Origin: Heyndrickxia sporothermodurans
Lineage (GTDB): Bacteria; Bacillota; Bacilli; Bacillales; Bacillaceae_C
Direction: 5' to 3'
Assembly: GCA_016756695.1 (NCBI GenBank)
Contig: CP066701.1
Coordinates: 2,446,001-2,510,000, forward strand
DNA length: 64,000 nt
The notes under the pieces were generated by a model. That model worked only from the letters and a program-made list of their open reading frames with translations. It was not told the origin of the DNA and searched no databases. Below are positions 25,661 to 34,585 of the stretch, piece by piece; the stretch's first letter is position 1; every line of letters begins with the position of its first letter. The translations under genes and the position numbers were made by a program.

Positions 25661-26647
25661 ATGAAAGCTGTAATCGTAAATCAAAATGGCACCAATCAGT
25701 TGGAACTTGTCGAGCACCCTATTCCAAAGGCAAAAGAAGGAGAGCTGCTCATCAAAGTACATACAGCGGCAATCAATCGAACAGATATAGTTACGAGAGA
25801 AGGGAAAAGTGGTTATTTAACAAATCCAATCCTCGGTGTTGAGGTCGCGGGAACGATTGTTGAAATCAATGGAAAGAGTTCCTTTTCTGTTGGAGATCGG
25901 GTGATGGGGCTCGTTAATGGCGGGGGTTATGCAGAATACGCAACTATGCCTATTAATCGAGCAATGAAAATACCTGAGAATTTCACATTTGAAGAAGCAG
26001 CAGCTATCCCGGAAGTATTTTTGACGGCGTATCAAACATTATTTTGGATCGGCAAGCTTCAAAAACAAGAATCGGTTTTGATTCATGCAGGTGCGAGTGG
26101 AGTTGGAACTGCAGCTATTCAACTCGCAAAAAAGCTTTGCGATGCGAAAGTAATTGTTACTGCAGGTTCAAAAAGAAAACTAGATTTTTGCAAAGAGCTT
26201 GGTGCCGATGTAGTAATAAATTATAAAGAGCAGTCATTTGAAGAAGAGGTTCAAAAAGCCACTAATGGGTTCGGTGTTGATGTAATTTTAGACTTTATTG
26301 GTGCCGAGTATTGGCAAAAGAACTTTGAAAGTATTAAAAAAGGTGGACGTTGGGTTTTAATAGGAATTCTTGGTGGCAGTGAAATTGAAAAGGTTAATTT
26401 AATGGGGTTAATGTCAAAGTATATCCAATTAACAGGTACGCTACTAACACCAAGAAGTGATGAATATAAAGCACAATTAACAAAAGAATTTATTGAAAAT
26501 GTGACTCCATATTTTGAACGTAAAGAAATTAGACCGATCGTTGATACGATGTTTCCATTAGAAAAAGCTAGAGAAGCTCAACAATATATGGAGGAAAGTC
26601 GCAATATCGGTAAGATAATTCTTAAAGTAAATGAGCACCTTTCCTAA
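25661..26647 (+). CDS. Zinc-independent quinone oxidoreductase (MDR superfamily)
   Basis: This 328-residue NADPH-dependent oxidoreductase of the medium-chain dehydrogenase superfamily is like NADPH:quinone reductase and human TP53I3. The N-terminal GroES-like domain contains AAINRTDIVTREG and GVEVAGTI; the nucleotide-binding fold shows HAGASGVGTAAIQLAKKL near residue 142 and GADVVINYKEQ. The zinc-binding residues of alcohol dehydrogenases are absent. The ATG follows GGAGGAG. A 26-bp gap from the acetyltransferase suggests cotranscription. A hairpin overlaps the stop (26634-26661). Confidence 0.88.
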   Translation: MKAVIVNQNGTNQLELVEHPIPKAKEGELLIKVHTAAINRTDIVTREGKSGYLTNPILGVEVAGTIVEINGKSSFSVGDRVMGLVNGGGYAEYATMPINRAMKIPENFTFEEAAAIPEVFLTAYQTLFWIGKLQKQESVLIHAGASGVGTAAIQLAKKLCDAKVIVTAGSKRKLDFCKELGADVVINYKEQSFEEEVQKATNGFGVDVILDFIGAEYWQKNFESIKKGGRWVLIGILGGSEIEKVNLMGLMSKYIQLTGTLLTPRSDEYKAQLTKEFIENVTPYFERKEIRPIVDTMFPLEKAREAQQYMEESRNIGKIILKVNEHLS

Positions 26648-26664
26648 ATGGGAGAGGTGCTTTA
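26634..26664 (+). terminator. Terminator-like hairpin overlapping the oxidoreductase stop
   Basis: AGCACCTTTCC (26634-26644) pairs with GGAGAGGTGCT (26651-26661) with one internal mismatch; the T run is short. Confidence 0.6.
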
Positions 26665-26702
26665 ATGGGTGTGACTGAAAACTAACCGATATCCACAAAT
26701 GT

Positions 26703-26952
26703 TTAATTTTCCCTATTTTCTTCAGATCCCATCGATTCTTTTTCCGGAAGTTTAAATGAGGCACTTGGTACTTTTCTTGGAGAGATTTTTAAATCCTCTG
26801 ATGAATAGATAACAATGCTAGCTGTACCGCCATATACATGAGATCGGATTGACACTCGCAATCGTGTCCCCTTCATATGTTATTGTCAAATTATCAGGAA
26901 GATTGCTTGTACTCCCTATTAATAAAAAAATTGAAACTAAAAAATGCTTCAT
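26703..26952 (-). pseudogene. Frameshifted remnant of a small exported protein gene
   Basis: From an ATG at 26952 the minus strand encodes a hydrophobic, signal-like start (MKHFLVSIFLLIGSTS), then NLTITYEG. The frame then breaks. Removing one G restores a continuous frame reading RVSIRSHVYGGTASIVIY, then SSEDLKISPRKVPSASFKLPEK, to a TAA at 26703. The length, 250 bp, is one more than a multiple of three, consistent with a single insertion. No family recognised. Confidence 0.45.
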
Positions 26953-27203
26953 AAATCGCTATCCCTCCCATCAATAGTATGGGTAGGTTTATCATTTTTC
27001 ATGTTAATTAATTTTCATATACATGAATGAATTTCATAATTCTTAGCCCTTGTGTATCAAGGGGTTTAAGAGATAAAAAAAGAAGTACCTCCCCAAATCT
27101 TGTATAATGGTAGTTGACCAGTAAGCCCCCATTCAAACAACGCATATAAATGATCAGCACCCCTTAGTACAATAATCGTATCAATTAAGGAGGTGCTTTT
27201 CCT

Positions 27204-27395
27204 ATGTCACAACAAAAACTAACAATCGTCCCCGTTTCAATACAACCAGAAAAAAATATTATAACATCCACAACTTCGAAAGATCCTTCAAATAGCTTTT
27301 GCACAATCAAAATTGAAGCTGCTGAAATTTCCTTCTTCAACGGCGTAGATGAGCACATCATCCAAACGGTCATGAGGGAGTTGAAAAATCTATGA
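27204..27395 (+). CDS. IS66 accessory protein, TnpA-like
   Basis: A 63-residue ORF lies at the first position of the IS66 operon and overlaps tnpB by 4 bases (ATGA-type junction). The C-terminal segment (SFFNGVDEHIIQTVMREL) resembles the end of IS66 accessory proteins. It is shorter than classical TnpA proteins and lacks a clear helix-turn-helix. Confidence 0.6.
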   Translation: MSQQKLTIVPVSIQPEKNIITSTTSKDPSNSFCTIKIEAAEISFFNGVDEHIIQTVMRELKNL

Positions 27396-27745
27396 AACAT
27401 GATTATACCAGTGTAAAAAACATTTATATTATTTGCGGTAAAACAGATATGAGGAAGGGAATTGATGGATTAGCAACGCTAATTCAAGATTCTTTCGAAC
27501 TTGATCCATATGGAGATTCTATTTTCCTTTTCTCTGGTTGGAGTAAAGACCGTTATAAATGTTTATATTTTGATGGCGATGGTTTCGCCATGCTTTATAA
27601 GCGACTAGATGGAGGAAAACTTCAATGGCCAAAAGATGAAAATGAAGTACGTAAACTTTCGCAACAGGAGGTTCGCTGGTTGTTAGAAGGGTTGTCCATT
27701 CAGCAACCAAAGGCCATTCAAAAATCACAAAAAGGAGTATTCTAA
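27392..27745 (+). CDS. IS66 family accessory protein TnpB
   Basis: This 117-residue protein has the defining IS66 TnpB (IS66 Orf2) segments CGKTDMRKGIDGLATLIQ, IFLFSGWSKDRYKCLYFDGDGFAMLYKRLDGGKLQWP and a C-terminal LLEGLSI. It is full length and sits between the accessory ORF and tnpC. Confidence 0.92.
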   Translation: MKHDYTSVKNIYIICGKTDMRKGIDGLATLIQDSFELDPYGDSIFLFSGWSKDRYKCLYFDGDGFAMLYKRLDGGKLQWPKDENEVRKLSQQEVRWLLEGLSIQQPKAIQKSQKGVF

Positions 27746-27847
27746 ACAAGCTAGAAATGTTGGTTTATAGCCATTTTCAACTTCGCTTTCTACGTTAAAA
27801 ATGTTATAATATAACTAACTTATGGTGAACGAAAAGTGGTGAAATAA

Positions 27848-29437
27848 ATGGTTAATACTTCTTCCAATAACAAGAATCCATATGGGAAATTAATTCGACT
27901 TCTCGAAGAACAATTGGCTCATTCAAATCAACAAAACAAAGACTTATCGAAAAAGCTAGATCAATCAACTAAACAGATTGAAGCGCTAACTGAACAAATT
28001 CGCCATTTAACAAAACTTTTATATGGATCGAAATCCGAAAAATCGAAATACAACGTACCAGATGGGCAAGGCTCATTATTTGATGATGACCCGGCTTTTA
28101 GCGAACCTGAGCACACAGAAGAACAAAGCCAACAGACAATCTCTTATACTGTTGTACGAAAAGTTAAATCAAAAAAACGAAATGATTCCTTGCATGATGG
28201 TATTGAAGTAGAAGCTATTCACCATCATCCGAAAAATACAATCTGTGACTGTTGCCAAGGGCAAATGATTGAAATTGGTAGTACACTTGTACGTGAAGAA
28301 GCAAAATTTATTCCTGCAAAAATGATGAAAGTACAGCACATTGAACATGCGTATGAATGTAAAGACTGCAAAGTTGATTCATCACAGCCAGCACAAATCA
28401 AACGCGGGAAAGCACCACAACCAGCGATTCAGCGTAGCATCGCAAGTCCTAGCGTACTTGCCAAAGTCATCTATGATAAATTTGCACAATATTTACCTCT
28501 TTACCGTCAGGTAAAGGAATGGAATCGCTATGGACTGAATACCAATGATAAAAACCTATCGAATTGGGTTATCCGTGTAGCACATGATTGGCTGTTACCT
28601 GTATACGAACGAATGAAAGAGTTGATGATGGCAAAATCGGTTTTGCATGTCGATGAAACATACGGACAAATTATCAACCGATCCGATGGGAAATCTGGTA
28701 AAGCCAATGCGTATAATTGGGTGTTTCGAAGTGTGCCAAGCCAAAAAGTAACAATGACTCTCTTTCAAAGCGCATTATCTCGAGCTCGATCTGTCCTTGA
28801 AAGTTTTATTGAAGGCTTTTCTGGAACGATTGTGTGTGATGGTTATTCTGCTTATGATAAGTTGGAAGGCGTTAATTTCGCAAATTGTTGGGCGCATGTT
28901 CGTCGTTATTGGCTGAAAGCTGATAGCAAAAATGGTAGAATCGGTGTGAAATATTGTGATGATTTATATCGACTAGAAAGGCAATTTAAACGTTTGTCTC
29001 CGAGTAAACGAAGAAAAAAACGTCAAAAGTACTCGAAGCCAATCGTGGAGGAATTCCTTCACTGGGTTGAAACATCACCATTTTACGGAAAAATGCGTTA
29101 GCAAAAGCAACTGAATACACATTAAACAGGGCAAATGGACTCAAATTATTCCTGAATGATGGGCGAATTGAAATGGATAATAATCCAGCCGAGAACGCCA
29201 TCCGTCCCAACGTTATAGGAAGAAAAATTGGCTCTTTAGTGTAAGTGAAGCTGGTGCAAAAGCGAATGCCATCTGTTTAAGTATTGCTGAAACTGCCAAA
29301 AGTAACGGCGTTGATTTCTATGAATATATAAAGAAACTTTTACGGATTTACCAAATCTCGGCGTCCAACAAAACCCTGAAATTTTAGATCAATACATGCC
29401 CTGGTCAAAAATGATTCAGGCAGAATGTAGCAAATAA
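27848..29437 (+). pseudogene. IS66 transposase TnpC, disrupted by three frameshifts
   Basis: The 417-codon open part (27848-29101) has the IS66 leucine-rich N-terminal coiled coil, the zinc-binding CDCCQG...ECKDC region, and catalytic segments beginning VLHVDETYGQI and GTIVCDGYSAYDKLEGVNFANCWAHVRRYW. The frame closes at a TAG at 29099. Three further frames continue the protein: the DNNPAENAIRPNVIGRK catalytic-Glu block, then NWLFSVSEAGAKANAI, then DLPNLGVQQNPEILDQYMPW to a TAA at about 29437. Breaks fall near 29095, 29235 and 29345, the last two in A or T runs. Confidence 0.85.
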
Positions 29438-29571
29438 ATGAAATAGCCGTAATTCGATTAAAAAGTCAGAATTTACGGCTATTTACGATGCGTACCGAAA
29501 GGTACACTTATTTTTTATAATTCGGGCTTACGTTGACCACAAACCATAAAAAGACTGGAGGAGTACTTCTT

Positions 29572-30924
29572 ATGACTATTATACGACAACCTAGCCTATT
29601 TGGCATACAGGAATTATTTGACATGGAACCTACCCAAAAATATGAAGCCATTATTTCAGCGGTAGATTTGGATTCGATGTACCATCAAGTGGCGAAAAAA
29701 TCACGGTTGGGTGCACCGGAAGAACTAAACTATGCAACCATGATTATCTCCACCTTTGTAAGATACATAGAGCGCATCCCTACGATGAAGGATCTTATAA
29801 AACGTCTTCATGATGATCTAGCTTTTAAGTTAAATTGTGGCTTTTTGGTTTCTGATCATGTGCCTTCAGAATCCTCCTATTCACGTCTCATAACGAAATT
29901 GGAGGAAAGCGATATCCTTGAGAAAGAACAAGAAAAAGTGGTCCTCCAGGCTATTGCAGAAGGTTTCATCACGGATGATACAGTGGCCATTGATGCAACC
30001 CATTTTGAAGCACGAGACCAAGCGCAGCCAAAAGAAGAAAAGCCAAAATCTGAACCCCAAAAACGTGGTCGGAAATCAAAAGATGAGCGTGACGGGTGGC
30101 TTAAAGAACAAGCTGAAACGGAAGCCAATTTACCTTTATATGATAGAAAAATTGTGGCCCAATTAGATGTTCCCCTAGCCGAACTACGTGCCGAAGTTCC
30201 CCAAGACCCTAAATGGGGCGTGAAAAAGAACTCAGAAGGACAAAATGTTTTTTGGTTTGGCTACAAAGGTCATTTAGCCGTTGGTACATCAAGCCAATAC
30301 ATTCTACAGGCTCTTTTTTCATCTGGGAGTCTAAATGATGGTAAGGCAGCTATCCCTTTACTGAAAGGAATTCAGGAACGCCTTCACCTTCCATTACGTT
30401 ATCAAACAATGGATGCGGGCTATGACTATGAACCCATATACGAGCAGGTACATCGAATGGGACAACAATCCGTCATCGCGTATAATAAGCGAAATGAAGG
30501 GGAAATCATTGGCTATGATAAACACTTTGCCCCAACTTGTTTCAGAGAGCATTCTTATCGTTATGATAGTTTTGATCCTAAATATGAAACATTGAAATAC
30601 ACAAGACCAAAGGAATGCAGCGACTGTCCCTTAGCTAATGAAGGTATTTGCCAAAAGGTTTATAAAGTGAAAATCACTTCAGACCTTCGCAGATATACCG
30701 CACCAGCACGCGGGTCACAAGCATGGAAAAACATTTTCAAACGTCGTACTGCCGTAGAACGGGTTAATGCCTATCTGAAAGAATTCTTTCAACTGAACAA
30801 TGTTCGCTATCGTACTGGGAAACGTGCAAAAATTCATTTTGACATGGTAACCCTTATTTATAATGCTTCAAAGTTAGCCGCAGACCGAATTAATGTACAA
30901 TTAAATCAGCAACAAGTAGCATGA
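29572..30924 (+). CDS. IS1182-like DDE transposase
   Basis: This 450-residue transposase starts at an ATG preceded by GGAGGAG. The N-terminal DUF772-type region runs to about residue 110; VAIDATHFEARDQ contains the first catalytic Asp, MDAGYDYEPIYE a later one, and the C-terminal RTAVERVNAYLKEFFQLNNVRYRTG the catalytic Glu. A Cys-rich ECSDCPLANEGICQK lies between. The frame is intact, but an IS66-family element separates it from its leader promoter. Confidence 0.88.
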   Translation: MTIIRQPSLFGIQELFDMEPTQKYEAIISAVDLDSMYHQVAKKSRLGAPEELNYATMIISTFVRYIERIPTMKDLIKRLHDDLAFKLNCGFLVSDHVPSESSYSRLITKLEESDILEKEQEKVVLQAIAEGFITDDTVAIDATHFEARDQAQPKEEKPKSEPQKRGRKSKDERDGWLKEQAETEANLPLYDRKIVAQLDVPLAELRAEVPQDPKWGVKKNSEGQNVFWFGYKGHLAVGTSSQYILQALFSSGSLNDGKAAIPLLKGIQERLHLPLRYQTMDAGYDYEPIYEQVHRMGQQSVIAYNKRNEGEIIGYDKHFAPTCFREHSYRYDSFDPKYETLKYTRPKECSDCPLANEGICQKVYKVKITSDLRRYTAPARGSQAWKNIFKRRTAVERVNAYLKEFFQLNNVRYRTGKRAKIHFDMVTLIYNASKLAADRINVQLNQQQVA

Positions 30925-31056
30925 TTTCTGTTTTTAAAAATATATTTTAGAAATTCTGTAGGATTCTGTATTTTTAAAAAGAGCAATTATGAAATTGACT
31001 CACATAGTAAAAAAAAGCGAAAATATGTAAAGTAACAGACGAACAGAACGAAAAAG

Positions 31057-31094
31057 AGTAAGGACTTGTTATGAAAAAAGTCCTTACTTTTTTT
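31057..31094 (+). terminator. Rho-independent terminator upstream of the sugar operon
   Basis: AGTAAGGACTT (31057-31067) pairs with AAGTCCTTACT (31078-31088), followed by seven T residues. It isolates the sugar operon from the mobile elements. Confidence 0.88.
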
Positions 31095-31113
31095 ATGAGA
31101 AAAAAATTTTTTA

Positions 31114-31171
31114 TTGTAAATCAAAAATGCCTGTGCTAATATAATGACATAAGTTCATGCAATCGTTTGCA
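31114..31171 (+). promoter_or_regulatory. Promoter and LacI/cre-type operator of the alpha-glucoside operon
   Basis: TTGTAA (31114-31119), 17 bases, then TAATAT (31137-31142) form a sigma-A-type promoter. TGCAATCGTTTGCA at 31158-31171 is a LacI-family palindrome that also fits the cre consensus, placed over the expected transcript start. Weaker related sites are TGAAAGCGGTTTAA (31231-31244) and TGCAAGCGGTTTCC (31305-31318). Control by the LacI-family gene at 34586 and/or CcpA is inferred. Confidence 0.6.
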
Positions 31172-31373
31172 CTACTTAGAAACTCTTAAGTCAATACTAT
31201 TATTTGTTGCGTTTCTTTTTTTGTAAAGGATGAAAGCGGTTTAATATAAGATTAATAGCTTTGATTCTACTAAAGATAAAGAACGCATTATTTAACGGAT
31301 TTAATGCAAGCGGTTTCCTAAGTAGACGACATTTCATGAATAAGTGTCAAAACAAATAATGGGGGTATCATTG

Positions 31374-32672
31374 ATGAAAATGAAAAAGCTATTTCCAGTC
31401 ATGCTTGCACTTTTGCTTTTAGTAAGTGTTGGATTAGTTGGATGTTCTTCCGGTAAATCTAGTGGTGGAAGTTCATCTAAAGGTGATGTAGTGGTTGATA
31501 TTTTTCAATTTAAAGTGGAATTTAAAGATCAATTTAAAGAGGTTGCAAAAAAATACGAAGATGAACATAAAGGCGTAAAGATTAATATTACTTCAGTTGG
31601 TGGCGGAGAAGACTATGGTGCTGCATTGAAATCTAAGTTTGCGTCTGGTAATGAGCCAACTATCTATAATGTTGGTGGACCACAAGATGTAAAGGATTGG
31701 GAAGCGAAATTAGCAGACCTTTCTGATACAAAAGCAGCTTCAGTTGCATTAAAAGGAACACTTGATGGTGTGAAAAAAGGAAATGAAGTGTTAGGACTTC
31801 CATATAACCAAGAAGGTTATGGCTTCATTTATAATACAAAAGTTTTTGAAAAAGCGGGAATCAATCCGAAAGATATTACTACTTTTGCTAAATTGCAAGA
31901 TGCAGTAAAAACATTAGATAGCAAGAAAAAAGAATTAGGATTAAAAGGTGTATTTGCCTTACCGGGAAAAGAAACTTGGGTAACGGGCTTACATTTATCT
32001 AATACGTTCTTATCACCAGAATTTAATGGAAATGTCATTGATACATTTAATGCGAAAAAAGTTGATTTCAAATATGGTGATGCATTCAAAAATGTACTTG
32101 ATTTAGAAAACAAATATTCAGTACAACCAACAGTAAGTCTTGACTATTCTCAACAGGTAGAAGAATTATTCTCTACTGGTAAGGTAGCAATGATTCAACA
32201 AGGAAACTGGGTATATAGTTCAATTGCTGGTATTGACCAAGATTTAGCGGACAATGGCATCGGACTTTTACCAATCCCTGTAGAAGGATTTAAAGAAGAT
32301 GCGATTCCGGTTGGCGTGCCAATGTACTGGGCAGTAAATAAAAATAAAGATAAGAAAGAAGTAGAAGAAGCGAAGAAATTTTTAGATTGGCTATATACTT
32401 CTGATGCTGGTAAAGAAGCGGTTATTAATGATTTCAAATTCATCCCTGCTTATGATGGTTTTGATGCAAGCAAGATTTCTGATCCACTTGCTAAAGCAGT
32501 TTACCAATATGCACAAGATGGAAAAACAATTCCTTGGGTATTCATGGGCTATCCTACTGGATGGGGACAAGAAAAATTAGGTGTTAACATCCAAAAATAT
32601 TTAAGTGGAGAAATGAGCTGGGATGAATTAGTGAAAGATTCAAAAACAGCTTGGGAATCTTCAAGAAAATAA
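31374..32672 (+). CDS. Sugar ABC transporter substrate-binding lipoprotein
   Basis: This 432-residue extracellular binding protein starts at ATG 31374, shortly after GGGGG; an upstream in-frame start at 31344 is less likely. It has a signal peptide with lipobox (VGLVGC) and a Ser/Gly linker, then a family-1 solute-binding fold (DVKDWEAKLADLSD, LPYNQEGYGFIYNTKVFEKAGI, YWAVNKNKDKKEVEEAKKFLDWLY). It is the first gene of an operon with two MalF/MalG-type permeases and two alpha-glucosidases, so maltodextrin, isomaltooligosaccharide or a related alpha-glucoside is the likely ligand. No dedicated ATPase gene is present; a shared MsmX-type ATPase is probably used. Confidence 0.9.
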   Translation: MKMKKLFPVMLALLLLVSVGLVGCSSGKSSGGSSSKGDVVVDIFQFKVEFKDQFKEVAKKYEDEHKGVKINITSVGGGEDYGAALKSKFASGNEPTIYNVGGPQDVKDWEAKLADLSDTKAASVALKGTLDGVKKGNEVLGLPYNQEGYGFIYNTKVFEKAGINPKDITTFAKLQDAVKTLDSKKKELGLKGVFALPGKETWVTGLHLSNTFLSPEFNGNVIDTFNAKKVDFKYGDAFKNVLDLENKYSVQPTVSLDYSQQVEELFSTGKVAMIQQGNWVYSSIAGIDQDLADNGIGLLPIPVEGFKEDAIPVGVPMYWAVNKNKDKKEVEEAKKFLDWLYTSDAGKEAVINDFKFIPAYDGFDASKISDPLAKAVYQYAQDGKTIPWVFMGYPTGWGQEKLGVNIQKYLSGEMSWDELVKDSKTAWESSRK

Positions 32673-32690
32673 TATAGCTTACTAAAAAAA

Positions 32691-32791
32691 TAGAAAACAA
32701 GGCAGCATGAGTTGCTTTGTTTTCTATCTTATTTTAAATCTAAGTCATCTTAATGAGTGGCTTTACGGTTAGCCACTCATTAAGGTGACTT
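32691..32791 (+). promoter_or_regulatory. Two intercistronic hairpins after the binding-protein gene
   Basis: Hairpin 1 pairs TAGAAAACAAGGCA (32691-32704) with TGCTTTGTTTTCTA (32713-32726). Hairpin 2 is a 21-bp stem with two wobbles/mismatches (32742-32762 with 32771-32791, around AATGAGTGGCT/AGCCACTCATT). Such structures can reduce read-through into permease genes and stabilise the binding-protein mRNA. Confidence 0.7.
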
Positions 32792-32832
32792 ATAAAAGGC
32801 GCTTTCGCTTTTCTATACTGCTAGGAGGAATA

Positions 32833-33696
32833 ATGATGAAGAAGAGGAATTTATGGTACTGGTTGTTTTTAGCTCCTACACTAATCGCGCTAACAATCGT
32901 TGTTATTTTACCATTAATTTATGGAGTGTATTACTCATTTACAAACTGGAATGGGATAGAAACCCCTCAGTTTATCGGTTTTGAAAATTATATCAACTTA
33001 TTTAAAGATCAGGAATTTTTGGATTCCTTATGGTTTACTGTGAAATTTACAGTTGTCTCTGTATTCTTGATTAACTTTTTTGGGCTTGCTCTAGCACTTA
33101 TTGTTACGCAAAAAATGAAAACAAGTAATCTACTAAGAACTATTTTCTTTATGCCGAATCTTATTGGCGGACTAATCCTAGGTTTCATTTGGCAATTCAT
33201 ATTTCTTAAAGTTTTTTCTAGTATAGGTGATTTATTAGGGATTGAATCTTTGCAAGGCTGGCTTTCAACTTCAACAACCGGTTTTTGGGCATTGGCTATT
33301 CTAATGAGCTGGCAAATGGCCGGATATATTATGGTTATCTACATTTCCTACCTTGAAAGTGTTCCGCAAGAATTACTAGAGGCGGCAGAAATCGATGGTG
33401 CAAATAGTTTTCAACGCTTTATGCATATTACATTCCCGCTTGTTGCACCGGCATTTACAGTAAGTTTATTTTTAACGTTATCAAACTCATTTAAATTATA
33501 TGATCAAAACCTATCATTAACTGGAGGAGGACCATTTCACTCCACGCAAATGGTGGCGATGGAAATTTACAAAACAGCATTTACAGAAAATGCGATGGCA
33601 TATGCACAATCCAAGGCAGTTATTTTCTTTATTATCGTTGCCGCAATTTCACTAACACAAGTGTATGTCAATAAGAAACGGGAGGTCGAAATGTAG
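32833..33696 (+). CDS. Sugar ABC transporter permease, MalF type
   Basis: This 287-residue protein has six predicted membrane helices. The EAA loop ESVPQELLEAAEIDGANSFQRFMHITFPLV (about residues 175-205) marks the ATPase contact site. The ATG at 32833 follows AGGAGG. The longer frame to 32785 is unlikely because it lies in the hairpin region and has no ribosome binding site. It forms a heterodimer with the next gene product. Confidence 0.92.
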   Translation: MMKKRNLWYWLFLAPTLIALTIVVILPLIYGVYYSFTNWNGIETPQFIGFENYINLFKDQEFLDSLWFTVKFTVVSVFLINFFGLALALIVTQKMKTSNLLRTIFFMPNLIGGLILGFIWQFIFLKVFSSIGDLLGIESLQGWLSTSTTGFWALAILMSWQMAGYIMVIYISYLESVPQELLEAAEIDGANSFQRFMHITFPLVAPAFTVSLFLTLSNSFKLYDQNLSLTGGGPFHSTQMVAMEIYKTAFTENAMAYAQSKAVIFFIIVAAISLTQVYVNKKREVEM

Positions 33697-34517
33697 TGAG
33701 CAGGAAAAAGAAAAAGTCATTTATCATTGGTACGATAGGAATCATTTTAGCTCTCCTATGGCTTTCACCGTTTTACTTAATGATTATAAACTCTTTTAAA
33801 ACAAAACGGGAAATTTTCACTGATACATTGAAACTTCCTGAAAAATTTACCTTTGATAATTATATTGAGGCATTTAACCAGTTAGATTTTTTAAAAACCT
33901 TATTTAATTCGATTTTAATAAGCGTTGTTGCTGTTGTCATTATTGTTATTTTTTCATCAATGGCAGCGTATGCACTATCACGTAGAAAAAGCAAAATAAG
34001 CGGTTTAATCTTTTTACTTTTTGTTGCTGCGATGCTCATTCCGTTTCAATCCGTTATGATTCCGCTTGTTTCTATATTTGGAAAAATGGAAATGCTCAAT
34101 CGAATTGGAATTATCATTATGTATTTAGGTTTTGGATCGAGTCTTTCAATCTTTTTATATCACGGTACATTATCGGGAATTTCAAAATCTCTTGATGAGG
34201 CAGCTACAATTGATGGTGCGAATCGCTTTCAAGTATTTTGGTATATTATCTTTCCGATGTTAAAACCAATTACGGTTACTGTTGCGATTTTAAATATTAT
34301 TTGGATTTGGAATGACTATTTATTGCCATCACTCGTTATTAATAAAGAAGGGATGGAAACGATTCCTTTAAAAATGTTCTTCTTCTTTGGAGAATATACG
34401 AAACAATGGCATTTAGCATTGGCTGGTTTAACAATTGCAATTATTCCAGTTATTATTGTTTATTTCTTCTTGCAAAAGCAAATAATTAAAGGAATTTCAG
34501 AAGGTTCGGTAAAATAA
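33696..34517 (+). CDS. Sugar ABC transporter permease, MalG type
   Basis: This 273-residue permease has six membrane helices and the EAA loop SGISKSLDEAATIDGANRFQVFWYIIFPML near residue 160. The GTG start overlaps the stop of the previous gene by one base, so translation is coupled. The C-terminus QIIKGISEGSVK is typical of the MalG/LplC branch. Confidence 0.92.
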   Translation: MSRKKKKSFIIGTIGIILALLWLSPFYLMIINSFKTKREIFTDTLKLPEKFTFDNYIEAFNQLDFLKTLFNSILISVVAVVIIVIFSSMAAYALSRRKSKISGLIFLLFVAAMLIPFQSVMIPLVSIFGKMEMLNRIGIIIMYLGFGSSLSIFLYHGTLSGISKSLDEAATIDGANRFQVFWYIIFPMLKPITVTVAILNIIWIWNDYLLPSLVINKEGMETIPLKMFFFFGEYTKQWHLALAGLTIAIIPVIIVYFFLQKQIIKGISEGSVK

Positions 34518-34528
34518 TCGTAATTATT

Positions 34529-34543
34529 AAACGCTTACCGTTT
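34529..34543. promoter_or_regulatory. Palindromic LacI-type operator candidate before the regulator
   Basis: AAACG-CTTAC-CGTTT is a 5-5-5 inverted repeat just upstream of the LacI-family gene start at 34586, suggesting autoregulation. Confidence 0.5.
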
Positions 34544-34585
34544 ACAATAGAAGTACTTATATTTGATTAACGGGGGATATAAACA

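Larger units (their letters stand above)
27121..29531 (+). mobile_element. IS66-family insertion sequence
   Basis: Ends begin GTAAGCCC (left at 27121; right ending 29531 as GGGCTTAC). The element is flanked by an exact 8-bp target duplication, GTTGACCA, at 27113-27120 and 29532-29539, the size expected for IS66. It carries the three-gene IS66 set, a small accessory ORF, tnpB and tnpC, in the same orientation. The 3' part of tnpC is frameshifted, so autonomous movement is doubtful. Confidence 0.9.
27030..30996 (+). mobile_element. IS1182-like element interrupted by an IS66-family element
   Basis: An exact 12-bp inverted repeat, AATTTCATAATT at 27030-27041 and its complement at 30985-30996, is the best candidate for the ends. 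Subtracting the nested element and one target copy leaves about 1.55 kb, a normal size for one transposase gene. A TATAAT box at 27103-27108 precedes the insertion point and would have driven the transposase before interruption. The end assignment is tentative. Confidence 0.5.

Noticed and set aside
30997-31373. Riboswitch or T-box in the long leader of the sugar operon
   Set aside because: Only a terminator, a promoter and LacI/cre-like sites were seen; no conserved T-box or aptamer sequence.
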